64,000 nt of DNA from Neocallimastix lanati (nom. inval.) (taxonomy: Eukaryota > Neocallimastigomycota > Neocallimastigomycetes > Neocallimastigales > Neocallimastigaceae): contig JACVTC010000107.1 in the NCBI GenBank assembly GCA_016946835.1, positions 88,501 through 152,500 of the forward strand. Reading direction: 5' to 3'. The notes under the pieces are model-generated. The model saw only the letters and a program-made list of their open reading frames with translations. It searched no databases and was not told the origin of the DNA. Positions 27,306 through 39,640 of this stretch are shown here, piece by piece. Both the position numbers and the translations under genes were made by a program. Within the stretch, counting starts at the first letter, position 1. Each line of letters begins with the position of its first letter.

Positions 27306-28192
27306 AAATATTTTTTTCTATTTGTTTAAAAAAAAATAATAAATCTTGTGGTTTTTATAGATTTATATATAGTAGTTTAAATATAAAAAAAGGTTAGTTT
27401 TGTTATATAAAATAAATAAGCGTTATTTAAAAATTAGATGTAAATAAAAAAATCTCAAATATTATAAGCTATTAAATTTTCATATCGATATAAAAAAAAT
27501 TTAATTTGATTTTTAATTTAAAAAATATAATTATTATATAATATTTTATTTATAACCAATATTTAATCAAACTCTGAGAATAATGTTAGCAATACATAAT
27601 TAAGAATATGGTACTTTAAAATTAAAACCAATGATAGCAATAAAAAATAACATTAATAACAGAAAAATCAAAATCAAAATCAAAATAAATAAATAAATAA
27701 AAAAAATAAATGATGTTAATATATATAATAATATACTTTAATGATACTACTACTACTAATAATAATAATAATAAAAGAATTTTAAACATTCTTTTATTAT
27801 AATACAATATTATTAATAATATTATTATTTTTACTTTTTTTCCTTTTTAAAAAGTTATAAAAGAATTTAAAGTATATATGTAAAAATGAAGGGAAAAACT
27901 TTGAAAAATAATTAAACATATTAAATCTACAATAATGAAATTTATTTTAAAAAATTAAAGAAACATTAAAATTAAAAATGAAATTTTAAATAGTTTAAAT
28001 ATTTTTTTATTTTTATTTGCAATATTATAAAAATAATAAATATCTTGAAAGTCAAAACTTTTTTTTTTTTTTTTTTTTTTAGAAAAGTAACTTTAAATAT
28101 ATATATATATTTAAAAAAAGAGTAATAATATTAACTATTTACTTATTATTTTTATCATTATTATTATATGCATTTCAATAGTTAAATACAAA
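24133..28192. other. Long A/T-rich divergent intergenic region
   Basis: 4 kb between divergent genes, holding the promoters of the RhoGAP gene and Get3. It contains many T/A homopolymers (T about 27267-27300 and 28061-28080), a run of nine C at 26596-26604, and an unexplained GC-elevated island at about 26287-26470. No convincing exon is seen; the short open stretches are low-complexity. Confidence 0.6.
26287..26470. other. GC-elevated island of unknown nature
   Basis: The surroundings are almost pure A/T, but this stretch has a mixed composition (for example tcgttcctgggtgtgcgtac near 26311). The minus strand is open for about 45 codons ending at TAA 26289-26287, without low complexity. It could be a retroelement fragment, a non-coding RNA gene or a dead exon. 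No splice or start signals were recognised. Confidence 0.4.
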
Positions 28193-29908
28193 ATGTCAGT
28201 TTCAGACTATTCCGACGAAGAATACGAACAATTAGAACCATCTTTACAAAATATTTTAGATCAAGAATCTTTGAAATGGATTTTTGTTGGTGGTAAAGGT
28301 GGTGTAGGTAAAACTACTAATAGTTGTAGTTTAGCTATTCAATTAGCTAAAGTTAGAAAGAGTGTTTTATTAATTTCAACTGATCCAGCTCACAATCTTT
28401 CTGATGCATTCAATCAAAAATTTACTAAATCTCCATTAAAAGTTAATGGTTTCGATAATCTTTATGCTATGGTATATAATAATATACTTTATAAATGCAA
28501 AATATGTAAAAATTGTTACATTAATATTAAGTCTTATCCTAATTTAATTATAGGAAATTGATCCTACTTCTACTATCCAAGATATGCTTACAAATGGTAA
28601 ATGATATTATAAAATCTGTCTTTTTTTTTTTTTTTTTTAATTTTATTTTTTTTTTTTTTATGAAAAAAAATAACAACAAATTTATTAATTTGTTATGTCT
28701 ATTATTTTTAATATTAATGAATAAATTAAAAAATTTTTCAAATATAGAAAGTGAAAATAATATTTCTAATATAATGCAAGATCTTGCTTTCGCTATTCCT
28801 GGTATTGATGAAGCTATTAGTTTTGCTGAAGTAATGAAGTATGTTAAAAAAAAAAAAAAAAAAAAAAAGCAATCAGTTTTATAATATATCAAATTATATT
28901 CCATAATATCATTTAATTATAATTTAAATTATTAAATATCAAAACATTGAATAAATGTTAAATACAGATTAGCAAAATCTATGGAATATGAAACTGTTGT
29001 ATTTGATACTGCACCAACTGGTCACACTTTACGTTTCCTTTCAATCCCAGAAGTTTTAAATAAAACTCTTACCAAATTCAGTCAATTAAAGGGTCGTTTT
29101 GGACCAATGTTTAGTCAAGTATGAATATTAATTATTTTATTTATGTATAACTAAAAAAAAAAATAATAATAATAATATATATATAAATAATTATTAATAA
29201 AAAAATTTTTTCAAAAAAAAAAAATAAAAATAAAAATAAAAATAAAAATAAAAATAAAAATATAAAATAAAATAAAAGGTTTCCGGTATGATGGGTATTG
29301 AAACTAACCAAGATACTATGCTTTCAAAATTAGAAAGTATGAGAGAAGAAATTGAAGAGATTAGTAAACAATTCCAAGATCCAGATAAGACTACATTTGT
29401 TTGTGTTTGTATTTCTGAATTCCTTTCATTATATGAAACTGAAAGAATGATACAAGAATTAACTGGTTTCAATATTGATACTCATAATGTAAGTAATAAA
29501 ATTTGTTTATACTATTTAATTTTTTAATATTATATATATATATATAAAACCTATTAAAATTTTTATATAAATAATTATAAATATTTAATTGAAATAGATT
29601 ATTGTAAATCAATTATTATTCCCAGCTAAAGGTAAATTGAATAATATATAACATGAAATGATAAAATTTATAAACTTTAATAATCTATATATATATATAT
29701 ATAAACTAATAATTATAAAAAATTTTTTTCTGAATTAATTTATATAATATATAAATAATTATAAATAATCTATCTATTTACATATATATATATATATATA
29801 TTTATTTATTTTTTCTATTGAAATTTATAAAATAACAATGTGAAATAAAATCGAAAATGATATCAATAATAATAAAAACAATAATAATAATAATAAATAA
29901 CAATAATA

Positions 29909-29965
<57 letters not shown>

Positions 29966-30160
29966 CGAAAAAAAGATTCAACATGTAAGTTCTGTGATGT
30001 TCGTCATAAAATGCAACAAAAGTACCTTGATCAAATTAATGATCTTTATGAAGATTTCCATATTACTAAATTACCTTTATTAACCAATGAAATTCGTGGT
30101 GTTGATGAATTAAAGAAGTTCTCTGAAAATCTTATTCACCCATTCACACCAGCTAATTAA
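28193..30160 (+). CDS. GET3: Get3/ASNA1 tail-anchored protein targeting ATPase
   Basis: Seven exons join in phase: 28193-28471, 28554-28596, 28748-28838, 28968-29118, 29279-29488, 29598-29631 and 29976-30160 (TAA), giving 330 aa, slightly shorter than yeast or human homologues. The deviant P-loop GKGGVGKTT is at residues 34-42. Switch [13 protein letters not shown], holds the catalytic Asp64. Switch II is [12 protein letters not shown], and the zinc-binding CKFC (Cys273/Cys276) of the homodimer interface is present. The segment rich in Met/Phe around MFSQVSGMMG belongs to the hydrophobic client-binding region. Get3 binds C-terminal membrane anchors in the cytosol and delivers them to the Get1/Get2 receptor at the ER. 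Introns are 70-350 nt and more A/T-rich than exons; one contains an AAT repeat directly before the last acceptor. Codon use is less extreme than in neighbouring genes, as expected of a well-expressed housekeeping gene. Confidence 0.95.
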
Positions 30161-31057
30161 ATTTAGATAAAATTTATATATATATATAACATATATGATA
30201 TACTCTTTTTTTTAATTTTATTTTTCAAATAGATATATGTAAGAAAAAAAAATTATAATTCAATTTTATAAAATTAAATAATAATACTATAATATAAACT
30301 GAATAAATAATTATTAAAATAATAATGCATCAACAACAACAATAATAATGCATCAATAATAATTATTAACAATTTAATAAATAATTATTGAGTCAAATAA
30401 ATAAAATAAATAAATAAAAACCAATTAATAGCAAAAAAAAAAATAAAAAATAAAAAATAAAATAAAAAAAAAAAAAAAAAAAAAAAAAATTATAATCCAA
30501 AAAAAAAATATATATATATTTATATTATTTAATTCATATATAAAAAAAAATAATAAATTAAAATTAAATAATAAATTAAACAATAAATGAATAAATATTT
30601 ATATAAAGAATTAATCATTTCATATTTTATGTTATTTTATTTAATTTTATTTTATTTCATTTTTATTTTTATTTTTAATTTTAATTTCATTTTCATTTTC
30701 ATTTTCATTTTATCTTTTTCACAAAGCCAAAATTATTATTTTATTATATATATATAATATATATTATTAATTTTTAATATTACTGTTTATTAGTGTATTA
30801 CTTTTTTTTTTTTTGAAGTTTTTATTTTCGAATTTTAGGGTATACTGAATATTATTATGAATGTAATAAATTAAATATTGAAAATAAAAAAAAAAAAAAT
30901 ATTATCTTTAATATATCATTTTCTTTTTATTTTAAAATGGTATAACATAATTAAAGACTTGTTCATATATATTTTATGTAAATCTTTAACAATAAACTTT
31001 TTTAATTATTTAAACGATAATATAAAACCAACTTCAACGTTGCTATCCTCTAAATGA

Positions 31058-31106
<49 letters not shown>

Positions 31107-31132
31107 TAAATATAAATATTATAATAATAATA

Positions 31133-31168
<36 letters not shown>

Positions 31169-31266
31169 AATATTATATATTTATATATATATAAATTATT
31201 ATTATTATTATTATTATTATTAATTTTTTTTTTGCCTAATTATTAATTATGTGATTAATTTTTATT
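30161..31266. other. A/T-rich convergent intergenic spacer
   Basis: Between the 3' ends of GET3 and the FHA-kinase gene. A tracts near 30464-30489 and 31136-31165 and ATT repeats near 31058-31105. No exon or RNA gene recognised. Confidence 0.6.
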
Positions 31267-31922
31267 TTATTTACCTTTATGATTTTTAAAATTTTTATAT
31301 ACAAATATAATTTTATCATTATTTTTTAAAATAACACTTTCTTTTCTGATTTTTTTATGATTTATATAGGTACCATTTGAACTATAAATATATATATATA
31401 TATATATATTATTAACAACATTAATAATGATAATGATAATATATAATAAATTTATTTAAAAATAATAATTATTAATTTATCATTATTAATTATTATTTTT
31501 AAAATTTAATATTATATTATATAATATATTAGAAATATTATATTTTACCTATCATCAATAATAATAACTTTTCCATCAGGTTTACGTTCTATTATTGCAT
31601 GGAAATTTGATACAATTGCACTATCTATTATAACTAAACATTCTCTATTTCTTCCAATATTAAATTTTTCTTCTTTTAATAATATATTTGAATACATTTT
31701 ATTAATAGATATTAATTCTAGCCATGACTTTTATAAATAGTTAATTTAAAAGGAAAATAATAATATTATAATTATTAATATATTTAATATAATTAATATA
31801 ATAATAATTAATAATAATAATAATAATATTTAATAATATTAATAATAATAATAATAATTAATAATAATTATAATAATAATAATAATAATAATAGCAATAT
31901 AATAATAATAATAATAATAGCA

Positions 31923-31994
<72 letters not shown>

Positions 31995-33634
31995 GTAATA
32001 ATAATAATAAAAATACCTCTTCTGGGGAAATTGATAAATTTGCTAGAGAAGATTCTAATTTTTTATGACTATTGTATTCAACCAAAATTTTTGTTTTAAC
32101 TTCAGAATATAATTTAACTGTACTAGCACGTTTTGCCCTTTCAATATTATTATTATTACTATTACTATTATCATCACTATACTTTCTTTTTCTTCTATTA
32201 AATGATATATTAGCATCTAATATAAATAAATAAATAAACAAATAAATAATATATATTATTATATAATGTTTAATTTGTTAAAAATTACATTTTATTAAAA
32301 TATAATTTTAATTAAAAAAAGATAAATAATAATAATAAAATATAATTACAGTTAATTTTATCTGATATTAAAGAATTATGCATATGATTAGTTGCATTTT
32401 TTTTAGTATTTGATTTTGATTGTTTAATTAAAAACTCTATTTGGAGTATATTATTATCATCTATAATATTTATATAAATAGTTTTATTAATATTTAGTAA
32501 AATAAATATTGATAATAATATTGACAATAAAAATAATTAACAAAAAATTTTAAATACCTGAATCAATCATTTTTATAATATAATCATCATCTAATATAAT
32601 TGATTTATTTTTATCTACAACATTTGAATTTAATAAAACCTTACTTGAACTATAATAATATATATATATATTATTTAATAAATAATTTAATTCAACTCTT
32701 TAATATAATAATAGAAATAAAAAATGAAAATGAAAATAAATAAATATATATATACATATATATAACTTTACTTTTTACTTTTGTCTACAAAATAGACTGT
32801 ACCATCTTCATAATAAAAAAGAACATGAAGCTGACTAAATGATTTTTCATTCCTACATATATTACATCCTAATTTTTATTTATTATTTTAAAATAATATT
32901 TAAATTTTTATAATATTAAAAATATATTTTATTTTATCTTAATTTATTTAACTTATTAATATTATTAATTATAAATATAAATAATTACTTTTATTTGCTC
33001 CTATTAAAAATACAGATGAATCCATCTTATAATTATTATTCTGTATTGTTAATAATCCCCATTCTTCTACTTTTTTACACATTAAATAAGGATCATTAAT
33101 AATTTCCTCTTCCTATTAAATATATATAATTTTATACATATATTTGAATGAGTTTAATAATTATTATTGATATATTTATTTAAAATAATATAATATATAT
33201 ATATATATTTACATTCAATGAAAACCATATATGATTTAATGCTTCATCAACAGAATACCGTTTTTCTTTATCATAAATTAATAAATTTTCAATTAGTTGA
33301 ATTACTAAATATAAAAATATAAATAGTAATAAATATATATAATTTTAATCAAAAAAAAATAAAAGGAAAAAAAAAAAAAAAAAATGAAAAATAAAAAAAA
33401 TAAAAAATAAAAAAAATAAAAAATTAGTAATTAAAATATTATTATTTTGATTTATTAAACTATATAATAGCGTTATTATTATTCATTAATATTACCACTG
33501 AAAGAAACTTCTGTCCATTTAAAATCCGTAAAATCGATTACTGATTTATCAAAATTTTTATGAGGTAATTTATTTGATATCATCTATTATTTATTTAGTG
33601 TTTTAATTGTTTTTTTTTTTTTTTTTTTTTTTTT

Positions 33635-33665
<31 letters not shown>

Positions 33666-35292
33666 TTTTATTTTATTTTATTAATCAGTTATTAATTTAA
33701 CTAATTATTTTTTAATCTCGTTTATTTATTAATTAATTTAACTAATTATTTTTTAATCTCGTTTATTTAGTAATTAATTTAACTAAATAATTATTTACCT
33801 GAAAAAGAACTACACCCAAACTCCAACAATCAACTTTACTATCATAAAATTTATCATCAGCTTTATCTGCAATTTCAGGTGCTATATCATAAATTAAAGA
33901 AAAAATATATTAATTTCAATCGAAAAAGAAAAAAAATTTTTTTTTTTTTTAATTTATTCCTTTACCTAAATATTGGGGTGTACCACATACTGTTTGTAAA
34001 CCATTATTTTCATATTTTGCTAAACCAAAATCACCAATTTTAGCTTTAACTTTAAAGTTATCACTAATGTTTTCATTTTGATTATATGAATCATTAAAAT
34101 CTGTACTACATTTTTCAATTTCTAACAAAATATTATCTGGCTTTATATCTCTGTGAGTTATATTTTTATCATGAAGATACTTTTTTGGAAAAAAATAAAA
34201 GAAAATTAGTAAAAAAATATATATAAATAATATGTAAATATATTTCTTTTTTTTTTTCTAATAATTATAAATTACCTTCATTCCTTCTAGAATTTGTTTA
34301 AATAATATTCTAGTTTCAATTTCTGGTATACCATCCCTTTTACTAATTAAACTATTTTTAAATTTATTAAAATTAATAATAATATTAGCAAATCTTGGAT
34401 ATATACTAAAATTAAGGATTTCATTTTTAAAAACAATTCTATTTTTTTATAATAAAAAAAAAACAAAAAAAAAAAAAAAAAAAAAAATAAATTAATAAAT
34501 TATCCTTTTACTTTGTTAAACTTCCACCATTCATAAGTTCAGTAACAATATATATTTTCTCATCTTCAGATATACATTCATAAAATTTTATAATATTTTG
34601 CTATTAAATTATTCATATATAATACATTTAAAATATAAAATATTTATATATCTAATAAATATATATATATATATTTTTAAAAAGAAAAAAAAATTTTTTT
34701 CATTATATATTATAATTTTATCAAAATTTTACATGATCAATTCTTTTCAATATCTCTATTTCTCTTTTAAATCCCAATTTAACTTTTTCATTAAAATAAT
34801 ATCTTTTGGAATCTTTTATATTCATAATTTGTTTTTTTAAAAAAAATTAATATATATATATATATAGTTATTAATTAAATTTATTTTTAATAATGTATAG
34901 ATATATTTTTTTTTTTTTTTTTTTTTTTTGATTTATTTTTTAAATAAAATATATTTACCTATGATTTTAATAGCACATGCTAAACAATCATTCTTCCTTA
35001 CAGCTTCTTTTACCGTTGAAAACGCTCCACTATAATAAATATAAATTAATTTTTATTTACATTTGATTTATATTAAACATAATAAAAAGAAATATTTATT
35101 ACAACATATATATAAAAATTTAAAATATATTAATAATATTCTTTTTCTAAAAAATATAAATTTTATTATAACTATTATAATTACCTTCCAATTTCTTTTT
35201 TGATTTCATATTTATCTTCGACTCGATTTGATTTTTTAAATAGTCCATTATTAATATATATCATAAGCTCACATTCTTTTAAAAATTATAAT

Positions 35293-35324
<32 letters not shown>

Positions 35325-36286
35325 AGTATGTAATTAATAATTAATAATTAATAATTTATAATAGTTAATTATGATTGAAATTAAATAATTAATAATTAAT
35401 AATTTATAATAATTAATAATAACAAAATAAAAAAAATAAAATAAAATAAATTTATAATAATAATAATATAATTATTATTATTATTACATTATTATTATTA
35501 TTAACATCGTACTGATATATCATAAGATTATTATATAATTTTTGATCATTATATAATTTTAATAATATTTTTATGCATACTTTCGTTTTCATTAGTTCTT
35601 ACTGTTATTATATCTTTAGTTGATAATAATACAACATTTTTCACAAAAACACTATTTACCATTGTTCCATTTTGACTAATTTTTTTTTTTTTGGCAAAAT
35701 AAAAAAAAATTAATAAAATTTATATTTTCTTACTTATAAAATTTATAGTAAAACTTATATTAATGTTTTTTTTAAAACCTTTTATTTTCTATTATGATAA
35801 ATATATATATATATATAAATTTTAATATATATTATAATATAAATATATTATTTTTTATTTAATATATTAAATAATTATATAACATTATATTATTTACCTA
35901 ATTCTACGTAGTTTTCATTTGTTAATTCATTTTCTTTTAACGATATTTTAAAATGCTATTTATAAATTATTAAGTATATTTATATTAAAATTGAAAAAAA
36001 TTAACATTACATTAATATAAATTAATTTAAATACCTTAGAACTAACAAATATTCCCGGAATTACATAATGACTATTTTTTATATTTCTACCAAAATAAAA
36101 AACTTTTTCAGGTAAAGTTAAATAAAATTCCTTTCCTTGTGGATAATTTACAGGTTTTATCAAAGCCCATTGATCTTTTGTAAACTTTCGAAATATTTAA
36201 TATTTCAAGATATAATGATAATAAATATATAAATATATATTTATTAAAATTAAATCAAAAAAATTTTGTGAATAGTATATTGAAAA

Positions 36287-36329
<43 letters not shown>

Positions 36330-36720
36330 ATAATAAAATAATAAAAAGATAAATAAATAAAAATATTATTAATTATTATTATTTAATTTATTTATATATT
36401 ATTTTTTAAAATCTCATCTATTGAATTATCGCTTTATAATATTATTTTAATTATAATTTTATTAATTATCAAATAAATACCTTTATAGAAATTTGATTTT
36501 GACATACTTTCTGTGTTTGTGTCTGTGTTTGGCTTTCATATGAATCCTGTGTTCCAAATTGATAATTCGGAATATTTATATAATTATGTGCTATTGTTTC
36601 ATCTTCAACATCTTGTTCTTCTTCTTTTACAATATCATTGTCTTTATCCATTAAAACATCATTTTTAAAATTGCTATTTCTGGAATCATTAGACGGAAAC
36701 GTAATCTTTGAGGATACCAT
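31267..36720 (-). CDS. FHA-kinase-FHA protein, Chk2/Rad53-like
   Basis: 21 exons join in phase: 36720-36481, 36184-36035, 35955-35898, 35788-35779 (10 nt), 35675-35581, 35275-35185, 35029-34959, 34812-34733, 34600-34512, 34351-34276, 34179-33966, 33881-33799, 33583-33496, 33304-33213, 33112-32989, 32868-32772, 32649-32558, 32460-32350, 32216-32017, 31727-31549 and 31381-31267 (TAA), giving 784 aa. FHA1 (about 83-197) has GR (Arg113), SSKHF and SQNGT. The kinase (about 207-478) has GSGAFSTV, Lys236, HRDIKPDN (329-336), DFG (370-372) and CGTPQYLAPE, so it should be active. A second, degenerate FHA-like module lies at about 497-597. The C-terminal FHA (about 690-780) has GR (Arg713), SNFH and SSNGT. 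NRRKRKY near 620 looks like a nuclear signal. The N-terminus has a TQ cluster (SQTQTQTQ), typical of ATM/ATR target regions. A checkpoint kinase role is inferred. Confidence 0.88.
35779..35788 (-). other. 10-nt micro-exon of the FHA-kinase gene
   Basis: Flanking exons end in phase 1 and begin in phase 2, so they cannot be joined directly without a stop. The minus-strand sequence aaaataaaag, bounded by an AG acceptor and a GT donor (gtttta), supplies exactly the missing bases. It completes the FHA1 core as ENKSQNGT. Confidence 0.65.
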
Positions 36721-37113
36721 CTTTTATTACTTCATAATATTATTAAATTTATTTTTAAATTGATATTTAAATAATGAATAAAATATGCTTAAAAAGAATT
36801 CTAAAAATGACAATATAAATATTAATATCTAATATTATATATAATACTTTTTACTACATAAATTATTATATATAAAATGTATAATTTTAACAAAATTTTC
36901 AATAAATAAAATCAAAATTAATTTAATTTTAATTCACATATATAAAATTATTTGATAATTAAAAATTTTTATTTCATTCAAAATGAGATTTCAACTACTT
37001 TATTTTTTTATTAATAATAATGTTATATATACGATATCAACTAAATATTATAAAGTAAATTTCAAATTTACTTAAATATTAAAATTATAATTAATATACT
37101 TTCAAAAAAAATA

Positions 37114-37146
<33 letters not shown>

Positions 37147-38731
37147 ATATATATTGTTTATTTTTTTTTTTATTAACAATAAATTATATTTATTTTTAAT
37201 TAAATCAAAAATTATTTAAAAAAAAAAAAAAACTATAATAATTATACGTATATACGTATTCCTTCTTTATTTTGTTTAAAAAATTTAATAGAATTAACTA
37301 TTCATGTTTCTTTATAAATACAACAAAATTATATTTATAAACGATTATAATTCAACTGTAATGATATTTTTCCTTTAATATAAAATTATAAATTTTAAAA
37401 TATTGAAATAAAATAAAAGAAAAAAAAAAAAAAAAAAAATTTTAAAAAAAACATTTTAATTTATTTTAATTAAAAAATTTTTAAAAAAAATTTTTTTTTT
37501 AAAATTGTTGTCTGTTCTTTATCAAAATTTAAAAATATAATTTTTTTTTATGTTTCAATAAAAAAAAGAAATTAAAAAATAAGAAACTTAGATAATTATA
37601 TTATTCATTATAATATAAATATCTGTTTTTATTCTTAATTATTAATTAGTTAATTTTATTTTTTTTATTTTTTATTATTTCATTTTTTTTATATTATATT
37701 GTTTTTATTATATTTTTTTTTATATTATATTAGGATTCAAATATATAATATTCAAATATTTAATTTTTTATTTTTAAAAGTTGTTTAAAATTTTATTTAA
37801 TATAGTTCAAAAAAAAAAAAAAGTAAATAAATTAAAGAAATTATTATATTTTTTAGGGTTGATTTCTTTAATACATATTTTTTATTTAAATATTATGTAT
37901 TTAATTTATCTTTTATTTTTTTTATTATTATTTTTATTTATACACAATACTATTTAAAAAAAAATAAATAAATAAATTAATGGATAAATAATTATTTTTT
38001 ATTTCCTTTATAATAAAAAAAAATAAAAGTCAATATTTTATTGAAATAAATAATTTATTTTTAAATTTTTGAAATAGCTTATAATTTTTTAATTGTGTAA
38101 CCAAATAAATATCACTTTTAAATATTAATAAAATTATAGAATAATTTAAAATAAAAAAAAAAAAAAATAAAATAAAGAATTACTTATAATATTATAACCA
38201 AATGAAAAAAAATGTGTACTATATGAATAAAATAAAATAAAAAATTACTTAAAATATTTTAGTCAAAAAAATGTGTTCTTTAAGAATATTATAAATAAAT
38301 AAGATTTATATATATGTTGTTATAAAAAATTTAAATTTTTATTTAATATTAAAATTTAAAAACATATAATCCATATAATTAAAAGTATAACCATCGTAGA
38401 TATATATATTAGTATTCACCAATTCATATAATAAGATATATATATAATTAAATACTAAAATAAATATTTATAAATATAGAACTTATTATATTTAAACCTA
38501 CCTTTATAACATAATCAATTAATTAATATAATAGTTTTTATTAAAATATTAAAATATTAATAATAAGTTTTGATAATATACTTTTTTATACTTTTTTATA
38601 TTTATTTTATTTTTTTTTTTTTTTTCAATTCCAATTATAATATGTATATTTCATTAAAAAGTAAAAAATAAATATAATGTATAAAAAATTTTAAAATTTT
38701 TAAAAATTTTAAAATTCTAAAAATATTTCAG
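36721..38731. other. A/T-rich intergenic spacer
   Basis: Upstream of the FHA-kinase gene and upstream of a damaged plus-strand gene fragment. TA runs (37110-37154), A/T homopolymers and scattered stops in all frames. The missing 5' exons of the gene fragment could lie near its right end, but I found none. Confidence 0.55.
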
Positions 38732-38808
38732 TTTATCATTATATCTTGAATATATTGACAATGAAGAAACAATTGAATCAATTATGAAAAAGTTTAAAGA
38801 TTATGGAG

Positions 38809-38846
<38 letters not shown>

Positions 38847-39222
38847 AGAAACTGAAGAGCAACAAGAAAAGGATAAAGAAAAGAGTAATGAAGGAGAAAA
38901 TAATAATATAAGTAGTCAAAATAATGATATTGATGAATACACAATATTTATAGAAGAACAATATAAAGAATTATTTAAAAAGAGCAACATTATTTACACC
39001 ACAATAATTAGATGCTGATATTACACATATGGAAAAATGTAAATTTTATAATTATGGCCTATTTGATAATGACTATGAAAAGAAGTATTATATATAATTT
39101 ATAATTATTTTAAAAAAAAAAAATAATAATAAAGTTTATTTTTATAATATATTATAAAATAATTATTTAATTATATATTATTTAGATACATGCATATGTA
39201 CCCATATGCTAGGAATTCCCTC
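38732..39222 (+). pseudogene. Truncated, damaged gene fragment
   Basis: After an acceptor (atatttcag) a plus-strand exon reads SLYLEYIDNEETIESIMKK, then an A tract of 31 (38814-38844), then Glu/Gln/Lys-rich coding sequence. The frame before and after the A tract differs by one base. Further on, coding-like sequence (DADITHMEKCKFYNYGLFD) is preceded by an in-frame TAA and lies in yet another frame. A second exon (39186-39222, YMHMYPYARNSL) follows a phase-compatible intron (39085-39185) and ends at a strong gtaagt donor. No downstream exon exists: the retrotransposon relic begins shortly after. I cannot name the family. The A-tract shift alone could be a sequencing artefact. Confidence 0.5.
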
Positions 39223-39387
39223 GTAAGTATATTAATGACAGTTACTAACGCAACCCTCTAAGGCCCACTGTTAGGACTGTATCTAGTCTATATTACTCCG
39301 TAATTTAAGAATATTATATATAAGGGGAGGGGGATATACTTACTAGTAAACGGAAACTCTAACCACCACCAACATTATAAAACATTA

Positions 39388-39640
39388 GTTATATTATAAT
39401 TATATATTATATATTATTAATACGCCACAATCACACCACGCCACATTATCAAAAAGTTAATTATTAGATAGTTATTAAATAGTTACTAAAAGTATTATTT
39501 ATTAAATTTTGCAAATCTACAATATTCTCTTTCATGTAATAATCATATAATTAAATGTAAATAAATAAAAGTTATATAAACTATAATGTATATTAAAATT
39601 GTTAAATCTTAATTGCATTCTTGACATATTAAGAGTCTCA
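39388..39640. repeat. Left long terminal repeat relic
   Basis: Shares ordered, diverged blocks with 41243-41450: attagttatattataatt versus attagttacattataatt, a tagatagttatt / tagataattatt block, and aattgcattcttgacat versus aattacattcttaacaa. Exact ends are not visible. A further GC-elevated stretch to the left (about 39223-39385, with tatataaggggaggggg) may be part of the same or another LTR. Confidence 0.5.

Noticed and set aside
36282-36322. A run plus TA run as a possible telomere-like or origin element
   Set aside because: The same composition occurs throughout the window; nothing distinguishes it.
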